From: an uncultured Spirochaetales bacterium
GTDB lineage: Bacteria; Spirochaetota; Spirochaetia; Sphaerochaetales; Sphaerochaetaceae
NCBI GenBank assembly: GCA_949283305.1
Contig: CASDRU010000010.1
Span: 1 to 64,000 of the forward strand
Reading direction: 5' to 3'
DNA length: 64,000 nucleotides
The notes under the pieces were generated by a model. That model worked only from the letters and a program-made list of their open reading frames with translations, was not told the origin of the DNA and ran no database searches. This document shows, piece by piece, positions 19,201 through 26,430 of the stretch (the first letter of the stretch is position 1; each line of letters starts with the position of its first letter). The translations under genes were made by a program, and so were the position numbers.

Positions 19201-19721
19201 TTGATGATATATCCTCGCTTCCGCGCTCAAGGGATGTGAACCTCATTGCAATGGTCACTCAGATCAAGGTCCTGAAAACAAAGAAGGAAGAGAAGATGGC
19301 TGCGCTGAACCTTCAGACAAAGGAAGGCGAAATCGAGGCAGTAATGTTCCCTAAAGTGTATGCAAAGTTTGCACAGATGATAGAAAACGACGGCATTTAC
19401 GGTTTTACCGGTCAGATATCGGACAGAGGGGACTCAGTAAACTTTGTAATAGAAGAAGCAGTTGCCCCGGAACTTCTTGCGCCTCTTTCAATTGAAAAGA
19501 TAATGATCTATCTCTCTTCTTCACACCTGAGAGATGAAGGGGCTCTTGAGGAGCTGAAAAATGTCATCACCGCTTACAGCGGAGACAATCCGGTGTACCT
19601 TGCCCTCGGGTGGGAAAAAGAAGCAATAAAGCTCCCGTTCAATATGGGACTGAAATATTCGGCAGATGCAATAAAGGAGATAAGAGAGCTTCCCGTTGTC
19701 GAGAACCTCGTAATTTATTAG
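16281..19721 (+). CDS. dnaE: DNA polymerase III alpha subunit DnaE
   Basis: 1146 residues, full length for the DnaE1 class. It is the replicative polymerase. The N-terminal PHP domain keeps HLHNHTDFSLLDGA. The palm carries PDFDVDF (410-416) with catalytic Asp411 and Asp413, and the third aspartate lies in VKMDFLGLKT near residue 564. Fingers, tandem HhH, a C-terminal OB fold (about 985-1065) and a clamp-binding-like QMSLFG at about 915 follow. The PHP metal-binding residues look largely intact, so proofreading-type activity is conceivable. It overlaps the xanthine-dehydrogenase-like FAD gene by 4 bases, an unexpected operon partner for a polymerase. Confidence 0.97.
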   Translation: MSNFVHLHNHTDFSLLDGAATISGYVKKAVSLNMKALAITDHGNMYGALYFYNECRKAGIKPIIGCEFYVNPKDRRSRESGNKYYHLILLATSDKGYHNLMELNSIAFKEGYYYKPRIDDETLKAHSEDLICTSACLAGEILQILMTPQNRAGFTRPSKAQEEDNYEKAKERVKWFKDLFPGRYFIELQDHGLEEQKYTNPILVRLAHEMDVPLICTNDIHYLEKEDSNAHDSLLCVGTNAKKNDANRMRFPNSEFYFKSQKEMEDLFSWIPEAVENTGKLADMVDININFPGPILPKCTIPEPFKTEAEYLVYLANDGLRKRYKKITKTLQDRLDYELGVIIKMDFPGYFLIVRDYIAWAKSHGIPVGPGRGSGAGSLVAYAVTITDIEPMKYSLLFERFLNIERVSMPDFDVDFCFERRGEVIDYVTEHYGKDRVGQIVTFGTLKAKAVVKDVARVLDIPFDESTKICSFIPDDPKMTIEKALESEEKLMEYYNRGGVYTELFETAKKLEGLHRHTSLHAAGVVIGRESLEHYVPLCTDSKTGGIATQYTMKQIEDCGLVKMDFLGLKTLTLIKHTEDLIKKRIPDFDINKISEEDEKTFRMLSEGDSACVFQFESPGMRRILKRAEPHSIEDLVALNALYRPGPMQFIDQYIDSKQGRIPIVYPDPSLEDVLKTTYGVIVYQEQVMQVAQIIAGYTLGQADILRRIMGKKQQDKLAEELVKFREGAVKRGYTAEHAEEIFHILEPFAGYGFNKSHAVAYSVVAYQTAYLKANFPAEFLAANLTNEMRNPDKFKEYLNLAPQMNLRILPPDINRSDKHFNVSEGDIVYGLAGIKNVGENAVEEIVREREKNGAYTSFMDFISRQKESPNSRLLESLVKAGAFDSLEKNRAMLCANIEDALQYDKGTREMTRGGQMSLFGDDEVMNTFTMKNVPDWSQDEKLRTEKEMMGFYISGHPLDKYRDKISECVRISLDDISSLPRSRDVNLIAMVTQIKVLKTKKEEKMAALNLQTKEGEIEAVMFPKVYAKFAQMIENDGIYGFTGQISDRGDSVNFVIEEAVAPELLAPLSIEKIMIYLSSSHLRDEGALEELKNVITAYSGDNPVYLALGWEKEAIKLPFNMGLKYSADAIKEIRELPVVENLVIY

Positions 19722-19730
19722 TTTTATTTT

Positions 19731-20318
19731 ATGGTACAGATAGCAGATTTCATTTCTAAACTACTGAGCGTGTATTCCCTGCTTATATGGGTGCGTATCT
19801 TCATGTCATGGTTCATTCCGTACAGCCGTCCCGGCTCGGTCTCTTTCTATCTTTCTTCAATAGTGGACCCATACCTCAATCTTTTCCGTTCAAGGAGAAT
19901 GAGGCTCGGCTTCCTTGATTTCTCACCGCTTGTCGCAATCGGACTTCTCGCTGTTGTCCAGGCTGTGTTCTCAACATATGCACAGCTCGGCGTAATGAGT
20001 CTTGCCATAATATGCTACCTCTTCATTTCAGCAATATGGAGCTATGCAGTCTCAATCTTCCTGATTCTCGCAATCATCCTGCTTGTAATGAAGATGATTG
20101 CGTGCTTTACAAACAGCTCATTCAGTTACGGGATAAACAGCATGCCGTCCTTCCTGGACCCGATTGAGAAGAAGATAAACCGCATCTTCTTTCCTCACAG
20201 CATCCCGAAGCGCTGGGTCAGCACTCTCATAATGCTTGTCATAATGATCATCCTTTACTTTGGCCTGAGATATGCATTTGCATTTCTTGCAACAGCAGCA
20301 TTAAGCATCCCAATATGA
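19731..20318 (+). CDS. YggT-family integral membrane protein
   Basis: 195 residues with two YGGT repeats, each a hydrophobic hairpin: residues about 8-30 with IRIFMSWFIP-like sequence and 60-85, then about 90-130 and 165-190. The first repeat shows the family's W-x-R-I-x-x-S-W motif as WVRIFMSW. The family is implicated in osmotic tolerance and envelope or division-protein assembly, but no biochemical activity is known. It starts 9 bases after dnaE without a Shine-Dalgarno site. TTGTCG-N17-TAGTTT at about 19696-19724 could give a leaderless internal transcript. It overlaps recG by 4 bases. Confidence 0.85.
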   Translation: MVQIADFISKLLSVYSLLIWVRIFMSWFIPYSRPGSVSFYLSSIVDPYLNLFRSRRMRLGFLDFSPLVAIGLLAVVQAVFSTYAQLGVMSLAIICYLFISAIWSYAVSIFLILAIILLVMKMIACFTNSSFSYGINSMPSFLDPIEKKINRIFFPHSIPKRWVSTLIMLVIMIILYFGLRYAFAFLATAALSIPI

Positions 20319-22333
20319 TTGATAAAGATATCTCCTGCCTCAGCAATATAGGAAAGGCCCGTGCAAAGGATTTTGCATCCCTTGGGATAAGGACAATAAA
20401 GGACCTTATCTCCTTTGTCCCCAGAGCTTATGAAGACAGAAGATATGAAAAGAGGCTCTCATCAATCCAACCAGGAAGTGAAGACCGTCATATATACTGC
20501 AGGATACGGATAACAGGAAAATCATCATTTATTGCAAAAGGAAAGAAGGTATTCAAGATCGATGCAGAAGATGATGACCAGAAGAAGCTCAGCATACTGG
20601 CATTCAACAGAGAATATCTTGAAAGATTTTTAATAAGCGGAGAGGAATATTATATCTCTGCTGTAATCAGCAGACTGGACAAGGGCAGATATGAGACATC
20701 CTCTTTCGAGATAAAGAGAACGAAAGAGGAACTTGGAATCGGGCAGATTCTTCCCATTTACCCTTTGACTGGAAAGCTCAATGAGAATACAGTGCGCCAG
20801 GCAGTCAGATCGGCGCTCCTTTCAGCTGAGATAGAAGACACCCTTCCCTCTTCTTTCTATGAGACCTTTTCACTCATGAGGAGAAAGGATGCTTTCTTCT
20901 CCATTCATTTTCCCAAAGACCTGAGGGAAGCTGAAATGGCAAGAAAGAGCCTTGCATTTGAAGAGCTCTTTTATCTTGAGCTTTCTGCGCTCAGGACAAG
21001 AGGAAAGAAAGAGGACAGAGGAAAAGGAAGAGAAACTGAGCTTGAGAAAAAACTTATTTCTTCTCTTCCTTTTTCTCTTACAGCCGCTCAGAAAGAGGCC
21101 CTTGATGAAATAAGAAGCGACATAGAAAGCAAAAGCCGGATGACAAGGCTTCTTCAGGGGGATGTAGGATCAGGAAAGACTCTTGTTGCATATCTTGCAT
21201 CACTTAATGTGATAGCAAGGAAAGGACAGTGTGCATTCATGGCACCTACGGAGCTTCTTGCAAAACAGCATGCGGAAAATGCCGCGAAGCTTCTTCTTCC
21301 CCTTGGCATCAGGATTGCTTTTCTCTCAGGAGAGACAAAAGGAAGGGAAAGGAAACTGCTTCTTGAGAACCTTGAAAACGGCAATATAGATATCCTTATA
21401 GGAACGCATGCGCTTTTCTCGATGGATGTGCACTTCAGGAATCTGCGCCTTGCTATAATTGACGAGATGCACCGCTTCGGAGTTGAGCAGATGAAGGAGC
21501 TTGAAGGAAAAGGAAGGAATGCTGATGTCCTCTTCATGACGGCAACTCCGATTCCGAGAACACTTGCTCTCACCTTCTATGCAAATATGGATATCTCAAC
21601 AATAAAGGAAAAGCCATCGGGAAGGAAAGAGATAAAGACATATCTTGTTTCTGAAAGAAAAAGAGAGGACATGTTCAAGGCAATAGAAGTCGAGTTTGCA
21701 CGCTCGCATCAGGCATATTTTGTCTATCCGAGAATCGAAGACACTGAGGCCTCTGACCTGAAGGCCGTGACTACGATGTACGAGGAGCTCAGGAAGATAT
21801 ATCCGCAAAGAAGATCCAGGATAATACATTCAAAGCTTGATGAGGATGAGAAGATGGAAATACTTAACTCATTCCAGAAAGGAGAGCTTGACTACCTTGT
21901 CTCGACAAGCGTGATCGAGGTGGGAATCGACATACCGAAGGCCACTGTGATAGTCATAGAACACGCAGAGCGCTTCGGACTTGCCGCCCTTCACCAGCTT
22001 AGAGGAAGAGTCGGCAGGTCCTCTCTTGCCTCCTACTGCTTTCTTGTCTACTCAGACCAGATAAGCGAGGATGGAAAAGAAAGGCTTAAGATAATGAGGA
22101 GCACCAATGACGGATTCCTCATTGCAGAAAAGGATCTGGAAATAAGAGGCCCCGGAGAAATTACAGGAAACAGGCAGTCAGGCTTTATTTCCATGAAATT
22201 TGCAGACCTGACAAGGGACTATGAGATTATAAAGAAAGCAAAACTTGCCGCAGAGGAGACAGTTTCATCTGACTGGGGTCTTTTGAATGCAGAGAACGCA
22301 GTAATCCGTAAAAACCTTGAAAAAACATATTAA
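20315..22333 (+). CDS. recG: ATP-dependent DNA helicase RecG
   Basis: 672 residues, typical RecG length. It remodels stalled replication forks and branches Holliday junctions. An N-terminal HhH region (CLSNIGKARAKDFASLGI) precedes the wedge/OB domain. The helicase core has Walker A GDVGSGKT, DEMH in place of the usual DEQH/DExH box (IIDEMHRFG), MTATPIPRTL as motif III, and motif VI HQLRGRVGRS. The C-terminal TRG region is present. It is coupled by ATGA overlap to yggT, and rsmD begins 21 bases after its stop. Confidence 0.96.
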   Translation: MIDKDISCLSNIGKARAKDFASLGIRTIKDLISFVPRAYEDRRYEKRLSSIQPGSEDRHIYCRIRITGKSSFIAKGKKVFKIDAEDDDQKKLSILAFNREYLERFLISGEEYYISAVISRLDKGRYETSSFEIKRTKEELGIGQILPIYPLTGKLNENTVRQAVRSALLSAEIEDTLPSSFYETFSLMRRKDAFFSIHFPKDLREAEMARKSLAFEELFYLELSALRTRGKKEDRGKGRETELEKKLISSLPFSLTAAQKEALDEIRSDIESKSRMTRLLQGDVGSGKTLVAYLASLNVIARKGQCAFMAPTELLAKQHAENAAKLLLPLGIRIAFLSGETKGRERKLLLENLENGNIDILIGTHALFSMDVHFRNLRLAIIDEMHRFGVEQMKELEGKGRNADVLFMTATPIPRTLALTFYANMDISTIKEKPSGRKEIKTYLVSERKREDMFKAIEVEFARSHQAYFVYPRIEDTEASDLKAVTTMYEELRKIYPQRRSRIIHSKLDEDEKMEILNSFQKGELDYLVSTSVIEVGIDIPKATVIVIEHAERFGLAALHQLRGRVGRSSLASYCFLVYSDQISEDGKERLKIMRSTNDGFLIAEKDLEIRGPGEITGNRQSGFISMKFADLTRDYEIIKKAKLAAEETVSSDWGLLNAENAVIRKNLEKTY

Positions 22334-22354
22334 GAGCACTATGCTTTTGCCTGT

Positions 22355-22912
22355 ATGAGAATCACTGGCGGAAAATATGTAAGACGCAATGTCATCTGTC
22401 CTCCCGGAGTCATCCGGCCAGCCATGGACAGAATGAGAGAATCCCTCTTTTCAATACTCGGAGATCTTACAGGATGCTCCTTTCTGGATCTCTTCTCGGG
22501 CAGCGGCTGTGTCGCAATAGAGGCTGCAAGCCGAGGCGCAGATCCTGTTCATCTTGTAGAGATGGACAGGGGCAAGAAGGAGACAATCGAGAAAAACCTT
22601 GCATTTGTAAAAGAGAGGAATAAGCTCTTTCTGATGGATGCAATGACATTTATAAGAACAACAGATGAAAAGTATTCAATAATCTATCTGGACCCTCCAT
22701 TCAAAATGGAAGGAAAGATCGGGATGCTGAGAGAAATCGAAAAAAATGACATAGTAAAGGACGGAGGACTTGTCATCATCCATTATCCTGAAGAGGATGA
22801 AAAACTCTGGAAAGATGACTTTGAAACACTCCGCCTTGAAAGAATAAAGAAATATGGCCGTTCGATGGTCAGAATCTATGAGAAAGGAGAATCAGAAGAT
22901 GTTCTATCTTGA
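22355..22912 (+). CDS. rsmD: 16S rRNA (guanine966-N2)-methyltransferase RsmD
   Basis: 185 residues. It methylates G966 of 16S rRNA in the 30S subunit using S-adenosylmethionine. It opens with MRITGGKY, as family members do, followed by RPAMDRMRESLFSIL. The SAM-binding motif I is LDLFSGSGCVAIEAASRGA and the catalytic motif IV is DPPF (IIYLDPPFKMEG). No clear Shine-Dalgarno site is visible. The end overlaps the thioesterase gene by 14 bases. In many other bacteria rsmD neighbours coaD; here it follows recG. Confidence 0.94.
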   Translation: MRITGGKYVRRNVICPPGVIRPAMDRMRESLFSILGDLTGCSFLDLFSGSGCVAIEAASRGADPVHLVEMDRGKKETIEKNLAFVKERNKLFLMDAMTFIRTTDEKYSIIYLDPPFKMEGKIGMLREIEKNDIVKDGGLVIIHYPEEDEKLWKDDFETLRLERIKKYGRSMVRIYEKGESEDVLS

Positions 22913-23699
22913 CGATAAGGAATGCGTGTCCACTCTGGACCTGTATATATCCACAGCAGATACAGACAGGACTTATGATGCCACACTCCCCTTCTTCTTC
23001 GCATCCTGCCAGGAGATTGCAGGACTTCATGCAACAGAGAAAGGCATGGGACTTAAAAGCATGACAGAAGAAGAGCAGAAGACCTGGATGATAACGAGGG
23101 AGAAAATAACATTCAATTACTGGCCTCACTGGGGAGAGACAATAAAGATGAGATCATGGCCGCAGAAAGGTTTTCACCTTGTATGCCCAAGAGTGATAGA
23201 GGCAGAGACAGAAGATGGCAGGAGCGTCTTCTCCTCAATGAGCCACTGGGTTGTTCTGGACCTTGCAAGAAAGCGCCCTGTACGCCCGAAGGAAATTGAG
23301 GAGCGTCTTCCGGTCCCGAGCGAGGACAGGCATTATATTGATCCGGATATCGGAAAAATGAGGAAATATGAGGAAGAGGAGAAGCTTGAGCTCTTCCCCG
23401 TCTACTATCCTTCCCCATGCTTTTTTGATGTGGACTACAACCGCCACATAAACAATGTCGTATACACACGCTGGATAATCTCTGCTCTCCCTGATGATTT
23501 CCTGCTTGCTCATAGGATAAAGGAAATAGATGTCCAGTGGGTCAGCCAGACATTCGAGCACGATAAAATCTATGTCGAGTCTGCCATAACTGAAAGGAAA
23601 GATGATGAAGTGAGAATAAGCCAGAGGATAATGAGAGAGAATGAGGATGAAAGCATTACCCTGCTCTTTGAAAGCTCATCACTCTGGATTGGGAAATAA
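22899..23699 (+). CDS. Acyl-ACP thioesterase (FatA/FatB family)
   Basis: 266 residues forming two hotdog domains. It should hydrolyse acyl-ACP to release free fatty acids. The first domain (about 5-130) has the start FYLDDKECVSTLDLYISTAD with ITREKITFNYWPHWGET. The second contains VDYNRHINNVVYTRW (about 180-194), whose Asn and His match catalytic residues of bacterial and plant thioesterases. The ATG at 22899 was chosen because AAAGGAG lies about 10 bases upstream and MFYLDD is the natural family start. An upstream in-frame ATG would extend it into rsmD. It ends the plus-strand operon, back-to-back with slyX. Confidence 0.9.
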   Translation: MFYLDDKECVSTLDLYISTADTDRTYDATLPFFFASCQEIAGLHATEKGMGLKSMTEEEQKTWMITREKITFNYWPHWGETIKMRSWPQKGFHLVCPRVIEAETEDGRSVFSSMSHWVVLDLARKRPVRPKEIEERLPVPSEDRHYIDPDIGKMRKYEEEEKLELFPVYYPSPCFFDVDYNRHINNVVYTRWIISALPDDFLLAHRIKEIDVQWVSQTFEHDKIYVESAITERKDDEVRISQRIMRENEDESITLLFESSSLWIGK

Positions 23700-23897
23700 T
23701 CAATAATGAGGAGGACGGCGGTTTGGCCTGTCCACTCCGCCCTCTTCTATAATATCCTCTACCTTTTTCTCAAGCGCATCAAGCTTCTTCTTAAGGCCTG
23801 CAATATCCTTGTCTGCTTCAATCAAAAGCTCCGAAAGCTCTGCATTCTGCTTCTCAAGATACGCTATCTTTATCTCCAGTGCCTCTATGTTGTCCAT
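23700..23897 (-). CDS. slyX: SlyX-family coiled-coil protein
   Basis: 65 residues. An amphipathic coiled coil (IEALEIKIAYLEKQNAELSE...LKKKLDALEKKV) is followed by a Pro-rich tail ending RPPHY, the typical SlyX C-terminus. The molecular role is unknown. The stop directly abuts the thioesterase stop on the other strand. On the minus strand TAATAT (23904-23909) lies 6 bases before the ATG with no Shine-Dalgarno site, so the mRNA is probably leaderless. Confidence 0.85.
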   Translation of the reverse strand: MDNIEALEIKIAYLEKQNAELSELLIEADKDIAGLKKKLDALEKKVEDIIEEGGVDRPNRRPPHY

Positions 23898-23903
23898 AAT
23901 CTG

Positions 23904-23909
23904 ATATTA
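23904..23909 (-). promoter_or_regulatory. slyX -10 box, leaderless configuration
   Basis: TAATAT on the minus strand, 6 bases from ATG. A convincing -35 hexamer is not seen. Confidence 0.45.
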
Positions 23910-24081
23910 CACCCTAAAGGCAAAAATTATAATACACTGCTTCTACCTTTACCCCATCTGTAATTGAAAAGAGTATTCTAGGCACACGTAAAATTAATAC
24001 CAATGGAAAGAGGCATAAGAGTTGATGGAGTCTGAAAGGCTTTAAGCATGGGCTATTAAAATCTATCCAGATATTGCATTG

Positions 24082-24114
24082 CCCTTCAGTCAGATTATGG
24101 CTGAAGGGTTTTTT
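24082..24114 (+). terminator. Strong intrinsic terminator
   Basis: CCCTTCAG (24082-24089), 11-base loop, CTGAAGGG (24101-24108), then TTTTTT. No annotated plus-strand gene ends nearby: the last is the thioesterase 380 bases upstream. It may therefore end read-through or a separate small RNA. Confidence 0.8.
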
Positions 24115-24158
24115 GTTGATCAGGATTCCAGATATTACAGTCTTTCCCGATACAATAC

Positions 24159-24221
24159 ACTTCTAAAAATTTTTGAGAAGTATGTTGATTTTTTCTGACT
24201 CTTCTCAGAATTTTTGAGAAG
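24159..24221. promoter_or_regulatory. Tandem palindromes upstream of the WYL regulator
   Basis: Site 1 (24159-24181) has arms ACTTCT/AGAAGT around an AT core. Site 2 (24201-24221) has arms CTTCTCA/TGAGAAG. Their centres are 41 bases apart, about four helical turns, so two dimers would bind the same DNA face. They lie about 100-165 bases upstream of the WYL start, so control by that protein is plausible but unproven. Confidence 0.5.
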
Positions 24222-24287
24222 TCGAAGCAAGATGAAATTATATTTGCACCTCTGGAATACCCTTTGAAACAAAACGCAACAAAATCC

Positions 24288-24316
24288 TTAACTTCTCTCT
24301 CTTTCTCTGCTAGAAT
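24288..24316 (+). promoter_or_regulatory. WYL regulator promoter, leaderless configuration
   Basis: TTAACT (24288-24293), 17 bases, TAGAAT (24311-24316) preceded by TGC (extended -10), 6 bases, ATG at 24323. A GGAG lies only 2 bases before the ATG, too close for normal pairing. Confidence 0.6.
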
Positions 24317-24322
24317 GGAGCT

Positions 24323-25285
24323 ATGAAAGGGGAAAGAGTCGCACAGCTTGAACTTCTGCTTAAAAGCCACCCAGAGGGATTAAGGAGGGCTGAAATCGCA
24401 CGGCGCCTGGGGGTCCACCGCTCTACTATCTCCCGATATGTGGAGGAGCTGAAGAACAAGGTTGAGCTAATTGATGACAATAATCTCATAAAGATAAAGA
24501 ATCCGCCGGATGAACAGGAGATTGAGAACCTGAGTCTTTATGAGGCTCTTGCTCTCAATATGTCAGCTGAGGCTCTTGTGAATTCCATTGACATCCAGAA
24601 TCCTCATCTTGCATCAGGACTGAGGAAGATTGCCATGTCCATGAGAAGCTATGCCCCAAAAATCAGCGACAACATCTTCGCACTTGCCGACAAGATTGAA
24701 AAAAGCCTTGAAAACAGTACTAACAGGACAAAGGTATACAACAAGATTTTAGAAGTCCTCATTGACTGCTGGGTATCGGGGCACATTGCCAGAATGGTTG
24801 TAGAAAGCGGGGAAGAAGTTGAGATGGCACCCTACTTCATCGGCTTCAAGGAAGACTCTCTTGGACGCTATCCGATAACAGTCACAGGAAGACTTCGCCA
24901 TACAATGGACATTGTTACCATAAACATCTCAGGCATCAAGAGCGCTATAATGCTTGATGAGACATACACAATCCCTGACAATCTCAAGCCGTTCAAGATA
25001 AAGGAAAAAGCATCCGACTATGATGCAATTGACATGATTCCTCTTACAATCAAGATAAAAGAGCGCTCTGCCTTGAACAGCTTCAGCACAATAATCCACA
25101 GCGATATAGAAACTAAAATAAACGATAAGGGCGAGCTTATATGCTCCTTCAAGGCGGAAAACAGCATAGAGACAATGCTGCGCATAATACAAAGCGGAAC
25201 AAGTGTCGAAATCCTTTCTCCAGAAAGCTACAAGAAGAGGCTCCTTTCCTATCTTGAAAGCATCATAAACATTTATAGAAAATAG
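24323..25285 (+). CDS. HTH-WYL domain transcriptional regulator
   Basis: 320 residues. The N-terminal helix-turn-helix (LLLKSHPEGLRRAEIARRLG followed by VHRSTISRYVEEL, about 8-45) is of the HTH_11/DeoR-like kind. The C-terminal half carries a divergent WYL-type sensor (PYFIGFKEDSLGRYPITVTG, about 165-190) and a WCX-like end. WYL proteins bind single-stranded nucleic acid or nucleotide ligands and regulate DNA damage, phage-defence and other genes. The W-Y-L triad itself is not clear in this protein. It is monocistronic, leaderless, and preceded by two palindromes that are candidate operators. Confidence 0.82.
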   Translation: MKGERVAQLELLLKSHPEGLRRAEIARRLGVHRSTISRYVEELKNKVELIDDNNLIKIKNPPDEQEIENLSLYEALALNMSAEALVNSIDIQNPHLASGLRKIAMSMRSYAPKISDNIFALADKIEKSLENSTNRTKVYNKILEVLIDCWVSGHIARMVVESGEEVEMAPYFIGFKEDSLGRYPITVTGRLRHTMDIVTINISGIKSAIMLDETYTIPDNLKPFKIKEKASDYDAIDMIPLTIKIKERSALNSFSTIIHSDIETKINDKGELICSFKAENSIETMLRIIQSGTSVEILSPESYKKRLLSYLESIINIYRK

Positions 25286-25414
25286 ACAGATTTTCCTCGT
25301 AAATCATCGTTAAAACATATTGAGCTCAAGGATTAAACAATTATATAGCATTGTATACAAACACCTCAAGTTGAATGTATCTCATTATATTACAAGAAAA
25401 AACAAACATTTTTC

Positions 25415-25442
25415 TTGTATTTTAATCTTTTTGTGATATCCT
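25415..25442 (+). promoter_or_regulatory. Promoter of a candidate small RNA
   Basis: TTGTAT (25415-25420), 16 bases, extended -10 TGA-TATCCT (25437-25442). The spacing and the TGTGATATCCTTT block are the same as in the xanthine-dehydrogenase-like operon promoter at 12903-12930. Confidence 0.5.
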
Positions 25443-25447
25443 TTAGT

Positions 25448-25510
25448 TGTGATACACATCACACCCCCCTTTGCTGAGCTACCCGTAATCCAGGTAGCTC
25501 TCTTCTTTTT
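25448..25510 (+). ncRNA. Candidate small RNA of about 60 bases with C-rich seed
   Basis: Between a promoter (25415-25442) and an intrinsic terminator (25476-25510) lies a short segment with no open frame. Predicted parts: a 5' palindrome TGTGA-N6-TCACA (25448-25463), an exposed C-rich stretch CCCCCCTTTG, and the terminator hairpin. An unpaired C-rich segment flanked by hairpins is typical of Gram-positive small RNAs that pair with Shine-Dalgarno sequences. The 5' palindrome also matches the CRP/FNR-family consensus TGTGA-N6-TCACA, so it could instead be an operator at the start site. The 3' end touches the patatin stop codon on the opposite strand. Confidence 0.45.
25476..25510 (+). terminator. 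Intrinsic terminator
   Basis: GAGCTACC (25476-25483), 9-base loop, GGTAGCTC (25493-25500), then TCTTCTTTTT. It ends the candidate small RNA and any WYL read-through. Confidence 0.8.
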
Positions 25511-26349
25511 CAAAGGTGTTTGACGCTTTCAATCACACTCTGGGCTTTTTCATATCCGTGAATATAGAATTTCTCCAGACCAGCCCTGTCTTTCTTTGTT
25601 GTCGTGATGCCAAAAGTATCGTCCGGGGAAATAATAAGAGCTCTGCCTTCTTTTACAAGGCCCTCAGCCTCATCAAGCTCGCTGTTGTAAGTCTCTGCTC
25701 TCCTTCTGAGTGCCTCTGATGCTGCAGGATATTTTCTTTTAAGAAGCTTTACAAAGAGCTCATCATCCTCTTCTTTCCTTCTGACATATTGAGGCTTTGT
25801 GAGAATTATGATGATGAAATCTGCTCCATCCTCAATGGCTTTCCTGAAAGGAATCGGATCAGATATTCCTCCGTCAAAATACGGGACTGAATCAATTACT
25901 GTGGGCTTGTTTATGACAGGAAGGCTTGCAGTTGCTCTCATCGTGTCATTATTCTCCCGTCTTATCGTGGCTTTATCAAAATAGACGCTCTCTCCTGTAA
26001 GGCCATCGGTTGCAACCATCTTGAAAAGCGTTTCATCCTTCTCAAAAGTCTCATAATCAAAAGGATCCTCTGCCTCGGGCAGAGTCTTGTAGATATACTC
26101 CATGTCGAGAAAGGAACCCTTTTTTATGAAATTTGAAACGCTCATATATTCCTTTCTGAAGGAATAATCGGTATAAAAACGGTACATTCTCTTTTTCTGA
26201 TGCGCAAGAAATGTTGCAATATTGCTTGCTCCCGCAGAGACCCCGTATGCTGAATCGAATGTTATATTATTTTCTAAAAAGCAGTCGAATACACCGCATC
26301 CGAATATTGCGCGCATACCGCCGCCGACATCTATCACCGCTGTTCTCAT
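25510..26349 (-). CDS. Patatin-like phospholipase
   Basis: 279 residues, bacterial RssA/YjjU-like patatin. The Ser-Asp dyad is visible: nucleophile Ser38 in GVSAGAS and Asp159 in FDGG. The oxyanion loop is DVGGGMRAIFGCG (7-19). There is no signal peptide, so it is probably cytoplasmic or membrane-associated, acting on phospholipid or lysophospholipid acyl esters. A TAATAT box lies 7 bases before the ATG and no ribosome site is present, so the mRNA is probably leaderless. It follows the nifJ terminator on the same strand and is therefore its own transcription unit. Confidence 0.9.
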   Translation of the reverse strand: MRTAVIDVGGGMRAIFGCGVFDCFLENNITFDSAYGVSAGASNIATFLAHQKKRMYRFYTDYSFRKEYMSVSNFIKKGSFLDMEYIYKTLPEAEDPFDYETFEKDETLFKMVATDGLTGESVYFDKATIRRENNDTMRATASLPVINKPTVIDSVPYFDGGISDPIPFRKAIEDGADFIIIILTKPQYVRRKEEDDELFVKLLKRKYPAASEALRRRAETYNSELDEAEGLVKEGRALIISPDDTFGITTTKKDRAGLEKFYIHGYEKAQSVIESVKHL

Positions 26350-26356
26350 ACTGAGA

Positions 26357-26362
26357 ATATTA
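26357..26362 (-). promoter_or_regulatory. Patatin gene -10 box, leaderless configuration
   Basis: TAATAT on the minus strand with 7 bases to the ATG. The -35 region is weak and overlaps the T-rich nifJ terminator tail. Confidence 0.45.
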
Positions 26363-26376
26363 ATACAACAAAAGAC

Positions 26377-26404
26377 AAAAAATGAGGAGAGCTCTTCGCT
26401 CTCC
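26377..26404 (-). terminator. nifJ intrinsic terminator
   Basis: On the minus strand GGAGAGC, loop GAAGA, GCTCTCC, then a U-rich run (A-tract 26377-26382 on the plus strand). It lies 27 bases after the nifJ stop. Confidence 0.8.
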
Positions 26405-26430
26405 CCAAATTGAAATTCAGGTTAAAACTA

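Larger units (their letters stand above)
23898..24322. other. Gene-free regulatory gap between slyX and the WYL gene
   Basis: About 425 bases. No credible open frame is visible. It contains the slyX promoter, a TATAAT hexamer at 23928-23933, an intrinsic terminator at 24082-24114, two palindromes at 24159-24221 and the WYL promoter. The stretch from about 23940 to 24114 could be a small transcript, but its sequence does not match SRP RNA, tmRNA or 6S RNA features that I can recognise. Confidence 0.5.
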
